This document shows positions 17,667-25,650 of a DNA stretch of 39,470 nt, in pieces. The notes under the pieces are model-generated. The model worked only from the letters and a program-made list of their open reading frames with translations, did not search any database and was not told where the DNA came from. This DNA is from Snowella sp. (GTDB taxonomy: Bacteria > Cyanobacteriota > Cyanobacteriia > Cyanobacteriales > Microcystaceae). A program made the position numbers and the translations under genes. Where the stretch lies: positions 1-39,470 of the forward strand of contig QBMS01000025.1 in the NCBI GenBank assembly GCA_003249095.1, given 5' to 3'. How positions within the stretch are numbered: position 1 is the stretch's first letter; each line of letters begins with the position of its first letter.

Positions 17667-17969
17667 TTAATCAGGAATATCATTACTTCCCGTCCAGACA
17701 GGCTTTCCATCTTTCCAAATTGGTTTAAAGGGAATTTTAATCTTATGGGTTATCGAATCCTTAGCCGCCGCGCCGCCGCCCATTTCCACGACCCAAAATT
17801 TAACCCCGCCCTTGGCCTCTTTGGATTTCTCAATGACGACCTGCATTTCCAGTTCAATTTCTCCCATTTCAAAACGAATCTCCTTACCCTCAGAGACTAA
17901 AATAGATTCGCTCAGTTCAACTCGCAATGCCTCCAGCGTTTCTTTGAGTCCAAGCTTTTGAATGTCCAT
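17667..17969 (-). CDS. Trypco2-like (trypsin-co-occurring domain) protein
   Basis: 100 residues. It opens with LGLKETLEALRVELSESI (6-23), then EIRFEMGEIELEMQVVIEK (30-48) and KFWVVEMGG (57-65), and ends with a basic beta-rich part (HKIKIPFKPIW). This order of an LGLKE-like helix, an I-R-F-E-x-G-E-x-E-L-E strand pair and VKFWVVE matches my recollection of trypsin-co-occurring domain 2, a domain named because it sits beside trypsin-like effectors in NTP-dependent conflict systems. The neighbour two genes downstream is exactly such a protease, which supports the call. It is cytoplasmic with no signal peptide. Its biochemical role is unknown in the family as far as I know. ATG at 17969. Confidence 0.75.
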   Translation of the reverse strand: MDIQKLGLKETLEALRVELSESILVSEGKEIRFEMGEIELEMQVVIEKSKEAKGGVKFWVVEMGGGAAAKDSITHKIKIPFKPIWKDGKPVWTGSNDIPD

Positions 17970-18110
17970 AGATTTATTTCCACAAATAGAAAAATTAATA
18001 TTTCGTCGATCCTACAAGATTGTTAGCTGTTTTGTAAAGATAGATTCTGGAACAATAACACATAAGTTGATTATTCCTAATGATCGCTTTGAGAGATAGA
18101 GTTTTACTTG

Positions 18111-18200
18111 CTGTAAATTTTTCGTTGATTAGGTCTTATGTGATCGCGAAAGTCTTATCGTACTGTTTCACAGCATAATCTATCAACGAATTATTTACAG
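18111..18200. mobile_element. 90-bp miniature inverted-repeat element, family 2, copy A
   Basis: The left end CTGTAAATTTTTCGTTGAT (18111-18129) and the right end (18182-18200) are 19-bp inverted repeats with two mismatches. The interior is non-coding. A homologous copy in opposite orientation lies at 25402-25490. No clear target duplication is visible. It occupies the ~330-bp spacer (17970-18299) upstream of the Trypco2-like gene. The spacer also has two HIP1 sites near 18250-18292 and otherwise nothing I can assign. Confidence 0.65.
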
Positions 18201-18299
18201 GTAGGAATTACTTGGTTTTGAACGGATAACTATCAACTATGAATCAATCGGCGATCGCAGAGTGACAAAATTCTGGAACATTAGGCGATCGCATTTTTT

Positions 18300-19241
18300 C
18301 TACAAGGTTGGGCGATCAAAACTCGGAACTTCTCGCTCCAGGACAATCACTTTATCCCCAACCACAGGATTACGGGCCAGCAAGCCCCCCGTTGGGCCAA
18401 GAAGCTTAAATTTACTAAAAGCTAGTTTGTGGGAACGTTGCCAAATGGTATCAGCAAAATTATCCTGTCGTTGGGGGCTTAGGTCATACCAATCATTACT
18501 CAGGGTAACCGTTAATTGACTCGCTAAAAAATTGGGTGCGATCGCCAAAATCAAGCCATCGGGATATTGAAGGGTTAAATCCTTCACTTCTTGCTGAATC
18601 GCTCCAATTAAGCTCTGTTCGGGGGTCAGGGGCAATGGGGGCGGCTCGTTCAGTTCAATCGGTTGAGCAGGTTCAGGGGCAACTAATTCGGGCGGATTGG
18701 CGATCGCATCAGGTGAGGAAAGATCGGGGGGAAATTCTTCTGTTTCATCCAATTGGTTGATCAAATTTTCGGCAATATCTTTAGGAAATTCAGGGGGATT
18801 GATGGGCAATAACAAAACGGAACTAATGAGGGCAACTACCACCAAAATAGCGAGAAAACTGGTTAATCCCCAATCAGAAAGATTATTATTAACTTTTTGC
18901 GGTAGAAATCTCCGAATCCCTGCTAGTATGCCGTCCCACCAATTTTGTAATTTGCTAAAGGTCGGCAACAATCGGTCTAAACCCTCAATATCTTCTTCCT
19001 CTTCTTCTGTTAACCAGGACTCATCAGAAGGGGGAGTGGGGGATATTCTTTCTGGAGCGGCTGAAGAAAGGGAAAGGGCTAAACGGCGACTAGTGCTGAC
19101 CAGATTATCAACGGCATTTTGAGGCGGTAATCTGTCCACTGAGTCCGTTTGTAATGAATCCACAACCGTTTGCAACTGCTCAATGCTACGTTGTAGTTGT
19201 TCGATCATCTCAGTTTTTGCTGATGGCTGTTGTTTTGGCAT
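18300..19241 (-). CDS. Conserved cyanobacterial single-pass membrane protein
   Basis: 313 residues. An N-terminal helical segment (about 10-32, coiled-coil-like) is followed by an acidic linker with a run of Glu near 79-84. One membrane segment lies at about 123-146 (LTSFLAILVVVALISSVLLL). A Pro-rich linker (about 150-205) leads to a C-terminal globular domain (about 208-308) containing LIGAIQQEVKDL, YPDGLILAIAPNF and GDKVIVLER. The N-terminal part is probably cytoplasmic. No enzyme motif is visible. I believe the C-terminal domain is conserved in cyanobacteria with unknown function. Transcription starts about 60 bp from the 74-residue gene upstream on the same strand. Confidence 0.7.
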   Translation of the reverse strand: MPKQQPSAKTEMIEQLQRSIEQLQTVVDSLQTDSVDRLPPQNAVDNLVSTSRRLALSLSSAAPERISPTPPSDESWLTEEEEEDIEGLDRLLPTFSKLQNWWDGILAGIRRFLPQKVNNNLSDWGLTSFLAILVVVALISSVLLLPINPPEFPKDIAENLINQLDETEEFPPDLSSPDAIANPPELVAPEPAQPIELNEPPPLPLTPEQSLIGAIQQEVKDLTLQYPDGLILAIAPNFLASQLTVTLSNDWYDLSPQRQDNFADTIWQRSHKLAFSKFKLLGPTGGLLARNPVVGDKVIVLEREVPSFDRPTL

Positions 19242-19303
19242 AGGAAACCTTCCCCTCTGGATGTTGCTATCCTACCAAAAAATTAGTCCTGATATTCCTG
19301 AAC

Positions 19304-19528
19304 CTAGAGAGATTCGTAATCGGTCGTGAAACCTGTAAACTTTTCACACATTTCCTGAAAGGTTTCCGCTTCGTCCACGCTCTCAATTTTGTAGCCCATG
19401 ATTCGTGAGCCATCGGGCATTTTTTGGGAACCGATTAATTCGCAGGGATAGGTTGCGGTCATGGCTTTAAAATCCGCACCAAAAGTTTTCCACGCTGTTT
19501 CATCACACCGAATGTTGACTCGCCACAT
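19304..19528 (-). CDS. Small conserved hypothetical protein
   Basis: 74 residues beginning MWRVNIRCDETAWKTF. It is a compact soluble protein with alternating strands and helices, two Cys (C8 and C29) and a third near 60. There is no signal peptide. A single clear ATG at 19528 has the tRNA gene upstream. I recognise no named family; it looks like a small cyanobacterial conserved protein. Function unknown. Confidence 0.65.
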   Translation of the reverse strand: MWRVNIRCDETAWKTFGADFKAMTATYPCELIGSQKMPDGSRIMGYKIESVDEAETFQEMCEKFTGFTTDYESL

Positions 19529-19602
19529 AGTTTACTCACTAGATTTGACAATTTTTGCCGTGCAAATAGCTATCCGCAGAGCAACAGTAATATTTGAGAA
19601 AT

Positions 19603-19674
<72 letters not shown>

Positions 19675-19750
19675 AAATTAACGCAAACCTACTATAACAT
19701 AAATGCAATTCTTAAGATCACCTTGATCACAAATTTATTATTTAAACTCT

Positions 19751-20338
19751 ATGCCTTCTGGTCGAACCCATGATCGTATAACCCTTTGGACGGTTCCCCT
19801 AGTTTCAGGAATTGCCTATTTTTTAACCCAAAACGGTAAATTGGCATTAATTCTGACGGGTGGTTTTTTGTTTAGCGGTTTGATGTTTGGCCCCGATTTG
19901 GATATTTATTCTGTGCAGTATAAACGCTGGGGTTGGTTTCGTTGGATTTGGATTCCCTATCGTTCAGCGATTCGACACCGTTCCCAACTGTCTCATGGTT
20001 TGATCATTGGTACGATCTTGCGATTACTCTATATCAGCTTAATAATTTTGATTTTGTCGGGAATAATTGCCGCGATCGCCTATCTTTTGGGTTATGTTAA
20101 TCTTAAGTCAGTCATTGATTCACAGAAACAGTTTCCGATTTGGAATGCAAAATATACCCAAGCATTATTTGCTCTGATCATCGGTTTGGAATTAGGGGCA
20201 ATGAGTCATTCCATCAGTGATTGGATTGGATCGGCCTATAAACGAAACAAAACTCAAAAAACGCGATCACGCAGTGACGCAACGCGATCGCAATCCTCTA
20301 AAAAGTCCTATAAAAAATCAAAATCTAAGAAAAAATAA
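19751..20338 (+). CDS. DUF2227-like metal-binding membrane protein
   Basis: 195 residues. MPSGRTHDRITLWTVP opens with a conserved His. Then come two membrane segments (about 15-48), FGPDLDIYS, the basic-aromatic WGWFRWIWIPYR, HRSQLSHG (about 76-83), another pair of membrane segments, and HSISDWIG near 155. The spaced His/Asp residues fit the cyanobacterial DUF2227 putative metal-binding family. The last ~30 residues are a Lys/Ser/Arg-rich tail, part of which is encoded by a HIP1 site and a near-HIP1 site, so it may be a late extension. It sits divergent from tRNA-Val; a T-rich -10-like region precedes the ATG. Confidence 0.75.
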   Translation: MPSGRTHDRITLWTVPLVSGIAYFLTQNGKLALILTGGFLFSGLMFGPDLDIYSVQYKRWGWFRWIWIPYRSAIRHRSQLSHGLIIGTILRLLYISLIILILSGIIAAIAYLLGYVNLKSVIDSQKQFPIWNAKYTQALFALIIGLELGAMSHSISDWIGSAYKRNKTQKTRSRSDATRSQSSKKSYKKSKSKKK

Positions 20339-20345
20339 AGATTGA

Positions 20346-20759
20346 TTAGGATTTAGAAAGACTCGATTCTACTGCTTGAATTTGTTCTCGCTGGGTTTCT
20401 ATTTCCAACTGGCGGCGAGTTAAATCTAATTTTTTTGAAGTTATTTCCTGACGAGCTTGTTCAATACGTGCTTCTTCTTGTTGGATAAATTCTGTTGTTA
20501 GGGTTGGCTCACTTAAAAATTCTTTTATTATCCCTAAGATCCAATTTGTTGCACTATTAATTTGCAAAACTTGTTTGTTTTCATCAATTTCTACTAGAAC
20601 TAATACTCCCTCATTAAACTTCTGTAAAGTTTCCCTATTTTCTATGTAAAGAGTACCAGAAGTATTTTGCCAAAGATGCTCATTTGTTTCCATGACCAGC
20701 AATTGCAATTCCAGTCCATTCAAATAGGGATTATTCGTGACTTGGGCAAGGTACAACAT
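20346..20759 (-). CDS. Conserved hypothetical protein with C-terminal coiled coil
   Basis: 137 residues. Residues 1-~85 look like a small alpha/beta domain (MLYLAQVTNNPYLNGLELQL; LVLVEIDENKQVLQI). Residues ~90-133 form one long charged helix (EEARIEQARQEITSKKLDLT), a probable coiled coil. No signal peptide is present and the family is not recognised. It follows valS by about 60 bp on the same strand and may be co-transcribed. Its 3' end nearly abuts that of the convergent DUF2227-like gene. Confidence 0.65.
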   Translation of the reverse strand: MLYLAQVTNNPYLNGLELQLLVMETNEHLWQNTSGTLYIENRETLQKFNEGVLVLVEIDENKQVLQINSATNWILGIIKEFLSEPTLTTEFIQQEEARIEQARQEITSKKLDLTRRQLEIETQREQIQAVESSLSKS

Positions 20760-20818
20760 AACTAAGCATATTTAAAATGCTGATGATTTAATCCATAATA
20801 TCCAATTTTCTTGGTTAT

Positions 20819-23536
20819 TTAAAGTCTTGCTAGACGCGATCGCAGAATATCGGCTTGGGTTTGGGCTTCGGCGAGATTTGCTTTAGCTCCTGCAATGACC
20901 GATTCGGGAGCTTTACCCACAAAAGTAGGATTATTTAATCGCCCTGCAATAGATTCCGCTTCTTTTTCGATTTTAGCAAGTTTTTTCTCTAGTTTACCTT
21001 TTAAACTCCCAATATCAATCAATCCTGAGAGGGGAATAAGAACTTGAGTTGTGCCGACAACCCCTGCAATACATTGAATATTTTCATTATCTAAGGTTTC
21101 TGTAATCGTTAAACCTTCAACTTTACCCAAATTTTCTAAATAGGTTTGGCCTGAGGCTAACATTGCTCGTTCTTTTTCACTAGCACTCTGAAGAATAACG
21201 GAAGCTTTAATTCCTGGTTTAATTTCTGCTTCGGCTCGTAGATTGCGAATGGTGCGAATCGTCTCGATTAAATTCACAAAAGTTTCTTCTAGGTTTGGAT
21301 CAATCAGTTCAGAATTAACCTGGGGATAGGTTTGTAATGCTAAAAATTCTCCTTCTTTTTGGGTTAAAGTCTGCCACAATTCTTCCGTAATGTGGGGCAT
21401 GAAAGGATGGAGTAATTTCAAGATATTTTCTAATACTTGAGCCAAGGTTTGTTGAGCGACTAGACGAGAAGGATCTCCGCTTTCTCTCCAAAGACGGGGT
21501 TTAATTAACTCAATATACCAATCACAAAAATCACCCCAAATAAATTCGTATAAACCTTTCGCCGCTTCCCCTAATCCATAGCTTTCCAGATTTTCCCTGG
21601 TTTGTTTAATCACCTGATTTAAACGGGATAAAATCCAACGATCGCCTAATTCCAATTCTGCTAAATTAGGACTGCCCAACTGCTCAGGCGTTTTTTCCTC
21701 CAGATTCATCATCACAAATCGGGTAGCATTCCAGAGTTTATTGGCAAAATTACGAGAAGCTTCCACCGACTCCGATTCATCGGTTTTACGACTATATTGC
21801 AAACTAATATCCTGACCCGCTCCTGCCACTTCCCGAATGAGAGTATAACGCAGGGCATCGGTTCCATATTTACGAATTAAAATCAGGGGATCAATACCAT
21901 TATTCGCCGATTTAGACATTTTTTTGCCTTTTTCGTCCCGCACTAACCCATGAATATAGACATCCTTAAAGGGCATCTCGCCTGTGAAGTGACCCGCCAT
22001 CATGGTCATCCGTGCAACCCAGAAAAAGATAATATCAAAGCCTGTTACCAAGGTTGCATTGGGATAATAGGTTGCTAAATCTTTCGTCTGGTCAGGCCAA
22101 CCCATTGTGGAAAAAGGCCACAGTCCCGATGAAAACCAGGTATCTAGCACGTCAGGATCTTGTTCTAATTGACAGCGATCGCCATATTTTGCTTTGGCTT
22201 GTTCTAAGGCTTCCATCTCACTGTTGGCCACAATAAAGGGCGTATGGTCGGTAATTTGTCCTTCCGTTTCGCTAACCACATACCAGGCAGGAATTTGATG
22301 TCCCCACCATAATTGACGAGAAATACACCAATCTTTGAGCTTAATTAACCAATCTCGATAAACCTTTGACCAGCGTTCAGGAACAAAACGAGGAGAATTT
22401 TCTTGATCTAAACATTGCAACGCCTTACTCGCTAACGGTTCAATTTTCACAAACCATTGGGTTGATAATAAGGGTTCGACAGGGACTTTTCCGCGATCGC
22501 TGTAGGGAACGGTATGTTTGTAATCTTCGACTTTAACCAAAAATCCTGTTTCATCGAGGGTTTTAACTAAATTTTTCCGTACATCAAAACGATCTTGTCC
22601 TGTGAAAATTCCGCCATTTTCGTTTACCGTTCCGTCTTTATTGAGAATATTAATAAAAGGTAATTGATGACGTTTCCCCATCTCGAAATCATTCGGATCG
22701 TGGGCGGGCGTAACCTTAACGCAACCCGTTCCAAAGGCAGGATCAACTAATTCATCCGCAAAAATCGGAATTTCGCGACCCACAATCGGCAGAGTAACAG
22801 TTTTTCCAATAAAAGCCTGATAACGCTCATCGTTCGGATTAACCGCAACCCCCGTATCGCCTAGCATGGTTTCAGGTCGAGTCGTCGCCACCACCAATTC
22901 CCCACTGCGATCACTCAAGGGATAACGCAAATACCAGAGATGACCATTAACCTCTTCATTTTCGATTTCCAAATCCGAAACCGCCGACTGGGAAGAGGGA
23001 CACCAATTGACTAAATAATTACCGCGATAAATCAACCCTTCTTCATAGAGTTGAATAAATGCGGTTTTTACTGAATGAGAAAGCCCTTCATCCAAGGTAA
23101 ACCGTTCCCGCGACCAATCTACCGATACACCCAGCGATCGCAGTTGATTAACGATGGTTCCGCCCGATTCTTCTTTCCATTGCCAGGCTCGTTCTAAAAA
23201 TTTTTCCCGTCCCAAATCATCCCGATTTTTGCCTTCTGCTTTGAGTTGCTTTTCTAAAATCGTTTGTACCGCAATGCTGGCATGGTCAGTTCCAGGTAAC
23301 CAGAGGGTATTGTCGCCCTTCATACGGTGGTAACGAATCAGAGTATCAATTAAGGCACTCTCAAAGGCGTGACCCATGTGCAAGCTTCCCGTCACATTCG
23401 GCGGGGGAATAACGATGCAATAGGGTTCTCCTGTATGGTCTGGATCGGCTTTGAAAACCTGTTCTTTTTCCCATGCAGCTTGCCATTTTGCTTCGGTCAG
23501 AGTTGGGTCGTATTGGGGGGGAAGGTTGGCACTCAT
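20819..23536 (-). CDS. valS: Valyl-tRNA synthetase
   Basis: 905 residues, normal length. It attaches valine to tRNA-Val in the cytoplasm. Class I signatures are present: [15 protein letters not shown] (HIGH variant HMGH, about 44-58) and [11 protein letters not shown] (about 535-545). Between them lies the CP1 editing domain with [19 protein letters not shown]. An anticodon-binding helical domain and a C-terminal tRNA-binding coiled coil (about 840-900, [19 protein letters not shown]) follow. Nothing is missing. ATG at 23536 with GGAA upstream. The tRNA-Val(UAC) gene downstream is one of its substrates. Confidence 0.97.
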   Translation of the reverse strand: MSANLPPQYDPTLTEAKWQAAWEKEQVFKADPDHTGEPYCIVIPPPNVTGSLHMGHAFESALIDTLIRYHRMKGDNTLWLPGTDHASIAVQTILEKQLKAEGKNRDDLGREKFLERAWQWKEESGGTIVNQLRSLGVSVDWSRERFTLDEGLSHSVKTAFIQLYEEGLIYRGNYLVNWCPSSQSAVSDLEIENEEVNGHLWYLRYPLSDRSGELVVATTRPETMLGDTGVAVNPNDERYQAFIGKTVTLPIVGREIPIFADELVDPAFGTGCVKVTPAHDPNDFEMGKRHQLPFINILNKDGTVNENGGIFTGQDRFDVRKNLVKTLDETGFLVKVEDYKHTVPYSDRGKVPVEPLLSTQWFVKIEPLASKALQCLDQENSPRFVPERWSKVYRDWLIKLKDWCISRQLWWGHQIPAWYVVSETEGQITDHTPFIVANSEMEALEQAKAKYGDRCQLEQDPDVLDTWFSSGLWPFSTMGWPDQTKDLATYYPNATLVTGFDIIFFWVARMTMMAGHFTGEMPFKDVYIHGLVRDEKGKKMSKSANNGIDPLILIRKYGTDALRYTLIREVAGAGQDISLQYSRKTDESESVEASRNFANKLWNATRFVMMNLEEKTPEQLGSPNLAELELGDRWILSRLNQVIKQTRENLESYGLGEAAKGLYEFIWGDFCDWYIELIKPRLWRESGDPSRLVAQQTLAQVLENILKLLHPFMPHITEELWQTLTQKEGEFLALQTYPQVNSELIDPNLEETFVNLIETIRTIRNLRAEAEIKPGIKASVILQSASEKERAMLASGQTYLENLGKVEGLTITETLDNENIQCIAGVVGTTQVLIPLSGLIDIGSLKGKLEKKLAKIEKEAESIAGRLNNPTFVGKAPESVIAGAKANLAEAQTQADILRSRLARL

Positions 23537-23732
23537 GGAAAGGAAGTTAGATCAAGTTCGGGTTAATATCTATGCCCATTTTGCCACAGTTGCGTCATCT
23601 GTTAAGGCGAAGAGAGAAGTTATGGGGGGGATCACTTCATCCAATTTAGCGTAGCCATTATGAGATTAGACCAAGCCAAGACCTGTCAAGATTAAAGTAA
23701 GCCACTTTTCGATTAAGAATCCTAAATTGGGG

Positions 23733-23761
23733 TTGACTTTTGCAAAATAGTGCAATAAAGT
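23733..23761 (+). promoter_or_regulatory. Sigma70-type promoter with an internal operator-like dyad
   Basis: The -35 box TTGACT (23733-23738), a 17-bp spacer and the -10 box TAAAGT (23756-23761) form a good promoter 37 bp before the ATG at 23799. The spacer contains TTGCA-AAATAG-TGCAA (23740-23755), a dyad exactly between the boxes where a repressor would block polymerase. The downstream gene looks like a winged-helix regulator, so autoregulation is plausible (inference). Confidence 0.55.
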
Positions 23762-23798
23762 AGGTAAATGTTAATCACAATAAGTAAAGGAAAAGCTC

Positions 23799-24131
23799 AT
23801 GATGGCTACTCAAACTTTACAAAACCAATCTCTGCGTGGAGACTTGTCCTTTCGAGAAAGCCGTACTGCCCAAATATCATTAACCGAAGAGCAATCTGCC
23901 ATTCTCAAGGAGTTGATTGAGTTGAAAGCAACTACTCCTCTCCGCTTTGAGATTCGCACAGGTCGTATCGGCCAGAACCTTAAACAGAAATTAGATGATC
24001 TAGAAGCACTAGGGCTGGTTAAGACCAGGGGATTAACCGTTAACACCAAAGAAACAATTTATGTTCCCTCTCCTGGAGCAAGACGGTTCATTGCGGCCAG
24101 AGAGAAAGCAAAAAGGACAAAAAAACGTTAG
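23799..24131 (+). CDS. Small winged-helix-like DNA-binding protein
   Basis: 110 residues. After a ~25-residue leader the sequence LTEEQSAILKELIEL, then IRTGRIGQNLKQKLDDLEAL and GLVKTRGL, then TIYVPSPGARRF reads as helix-helix-recognition-helix-wing, as in MarR-like or other winged-helix proteins. The tail (KAKRTKKR) is basic. It is divergent from valS and 37 bp behind a promoter with an internal dyad. AAGGA lies upstream of the ATG pair (23799 and 23802). Size and fold suggest a transcriptional regulator, but I cannot name the family or target. Confidence 0.65.
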   Translation: MMATQTLQNQSLRGDLSFRESRTAQISLTEEQSAILKELIELKATTPLRFEIRTGRIGQNLKQKLDDLEALGLVKTRGLTVNTKETIYVPSPGARRFIAAREKAKRTKKR

Positions 24132-24354
24132 TTGTCTTGATAAGCTGATGAGCGCGGATTTTACGTGATTTTATTTTTTAGACCTGTCCGAAATATAATC
24201 TCAAGCTTAAAATGCTTACACCATAAGCAACTCAAGGAATATAATTCGTTTTTAATATCTCATTCTTTTTCTTCAGAATTGAATTAGGAACGAAAATACA
24301 AGGTTTCAGACACTTCGGAGTATTTCCAGAAAATGCTGTAAAGATTTACTGTGA

Positions 24355-24501
24355 TTAGGCTGTGAATTTTCGGACACGTCTTTTGGTTCGGACTTGAATG
24401 ACCAGCTTATTTCGCCTGTTTTTTTCGATTTTAGTAAACAGGATTTTGTGGCAGATGTCTACAATCATTTGCCCAGCCTGTGTAATTTTTGACAACAATT
24501 G
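24355..24501 (-). other. Possible protein-coding remnant in a 370-bp spacer
   Basis: Between 24132 and 24501 no intact gene is visible. On the minus strand an open frame ends at TAA 24357-24355 and reads ITQAGQMIVDICHKILFTKI followed by a very basic tail (RTKRRVRKFTA). It looks like a helical C-terminus, perhaps of a transposase, but it runs into the start of the next gene and I cannot assign it. Confidence 0.25.
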
Positions 24502-25302
24502 ATGGATAATTTTCTGTTTTGGTTAATAGAAATACTCAAAGTTAATCAAGAGAGTATTATAAAATTTGTCTCTTTCTTATCGGCATCAATATTAGGGACT
24601 TACCTACAACTTTCTCTAATCATCAAAGAATCAGGATACAAAGATGTTGTTAAAATCAAATTATTAAAGGTATTATCTTATAAATTATTGATTCTTGATG
24701 TATTATTTACGGCCATTGTTGTTGGTGGAATTTATCTAATATTTTTTTGTCTTAATCAACTATTTGAGCATTTATTTGTACAGGTAATTATATTATTTGC
24801 TGTTGTGATCTCAATCATCATTAATTATTCCCGTGTAGATGAGCTTATTGACGAACTAAACAATTATTTAGGAGGATTTGATTTAAGAAGCATACCTATT
24901 TTAACCAAGATATTTAAACAGGTTATTGGGTTCTACAAACTATTCTATGCCCCTATTTATGAAGACATCATAACTAAGTGTCAAGAAATTGAGGCTCAAA
25001 GTCGTGACGAGACGATAAAGTTATTAAATTCGCAAAAAGAACTAGAAATTCGTGAGATACTTGAACAGTATGAAGAGTATCCTTCAGAAAAGCTAAAATT
25101 AGAAGAAATGTGTGCGGATATTAATAGAAAAATTATGGCGTTTCCCTCTCAAACTATGACACAAAAACACCATCAAGAAAAATTAAGAAATAACTATAAC
25201 AAACTGTTCGATAGTGTAATTAGTGATCAATGCCGTGATTTCCCTGAAAAAATATATGCTGCCGCAATTTTCATGCAAGAGGAGGGCTTATTTCGCAAGT
25301 AA
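24502..25302 (+). CDS. AT-rich membrane protein of unknown function
   Basis: 266 residues from the ATG at 24502 (a TTG at 24499 is adjacent). Hydrophobic segments occur at about 19-41, 60-85 and 90-108. The C-terminal ~150 residues are soluble and helical, rich in Glu, Lys and Gln (ETIKLLNSQKELEIREILEQ, about 169-188), ending MQEEGLFRK. It contains no HIP1 site and is more AT-rich than its neighbours (many TTA, ATT and AAA codons), which fits recent acquisition. No family is recognised. The upstream flank may contain a decayed gene. Confidence 0.6.
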   Translation: MDNFLFWLIEILKVNQESIIKFVSFLSASILGTYLQLSLIIKESGYKDVVKIKLLKVLSYKLLILDVLFTAIVVGGIYLIFFCLNQLFEHLFVQVIILFAVVISIIINYSRVDELIDELNNYLGGFDLRSIPILTKIFKQVIGFYKLFYAPIYEDIITKCQEIEAQSRDETIKLLNSQKELEIREILEQYEEYPSEKLKLEEMCADINRKIMAFPSQTMTQKHHQEKLRNNYNKLFDSVISDQCRDFPEKIYAAAIFMQEEGLFRK

Positions 25303-25401
25303 ATTTAATCATCAGGTATTTGGATTTGAGGATTACAATTACTGCAATATAATTTCTGTGTATAAATCAAAAAAAGTATTAGCTTCGCAATAAAATCTCA
25401 C

Positions 25402-25490
25402 CTGTAAATAATTCGTTGATAGCTTATCCAGTCAAAGGTTACGATAAGACGAGCGCGATCGCATCAGACATCATCGACGAAAATCTAGAG
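25402..25490. mobile_element. 89-bp miniature inverted-repeat element, family 2, copy B
   Basis: Its left end CTGTAAATAATTCGTTGAT is the exact reverse complement of copy A's right end. The other end (about 25472-25490) is a decayed version of copy A's left end, and the interiors align throughout, including GTCTTATCGTA and a GATCGCG core. Orientation is opposite to copy A at 18111-18200. It lies in the 348-bp spacer (25303-25650) before amt; the remainder presumably holds the amt promoter. Confidence 0.6.
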
Positions 25491-25650
25491 TAAGAAAAAA
25501 TGCCCAACAAATATAGTTGTTGTTATGCAAAATTTAGAACGAATTGATGCTCTATTCGTGCTCTAGAAGACAAAAAGATCTGAGTAAACTTGATGAAATC
25601 TTAATGGTACTACGGCATTAATTGTTCATCTTGTGGGGAGGTTATTCATC

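Noticed and set aside
25558-25571. GTG-N8-GAC upstream of amt as an NtcA binding site
   Set aside because: Only the outer GT and AC match the GTA-N8-TAC consensus, and no convincing -10 box lies at the required distance.
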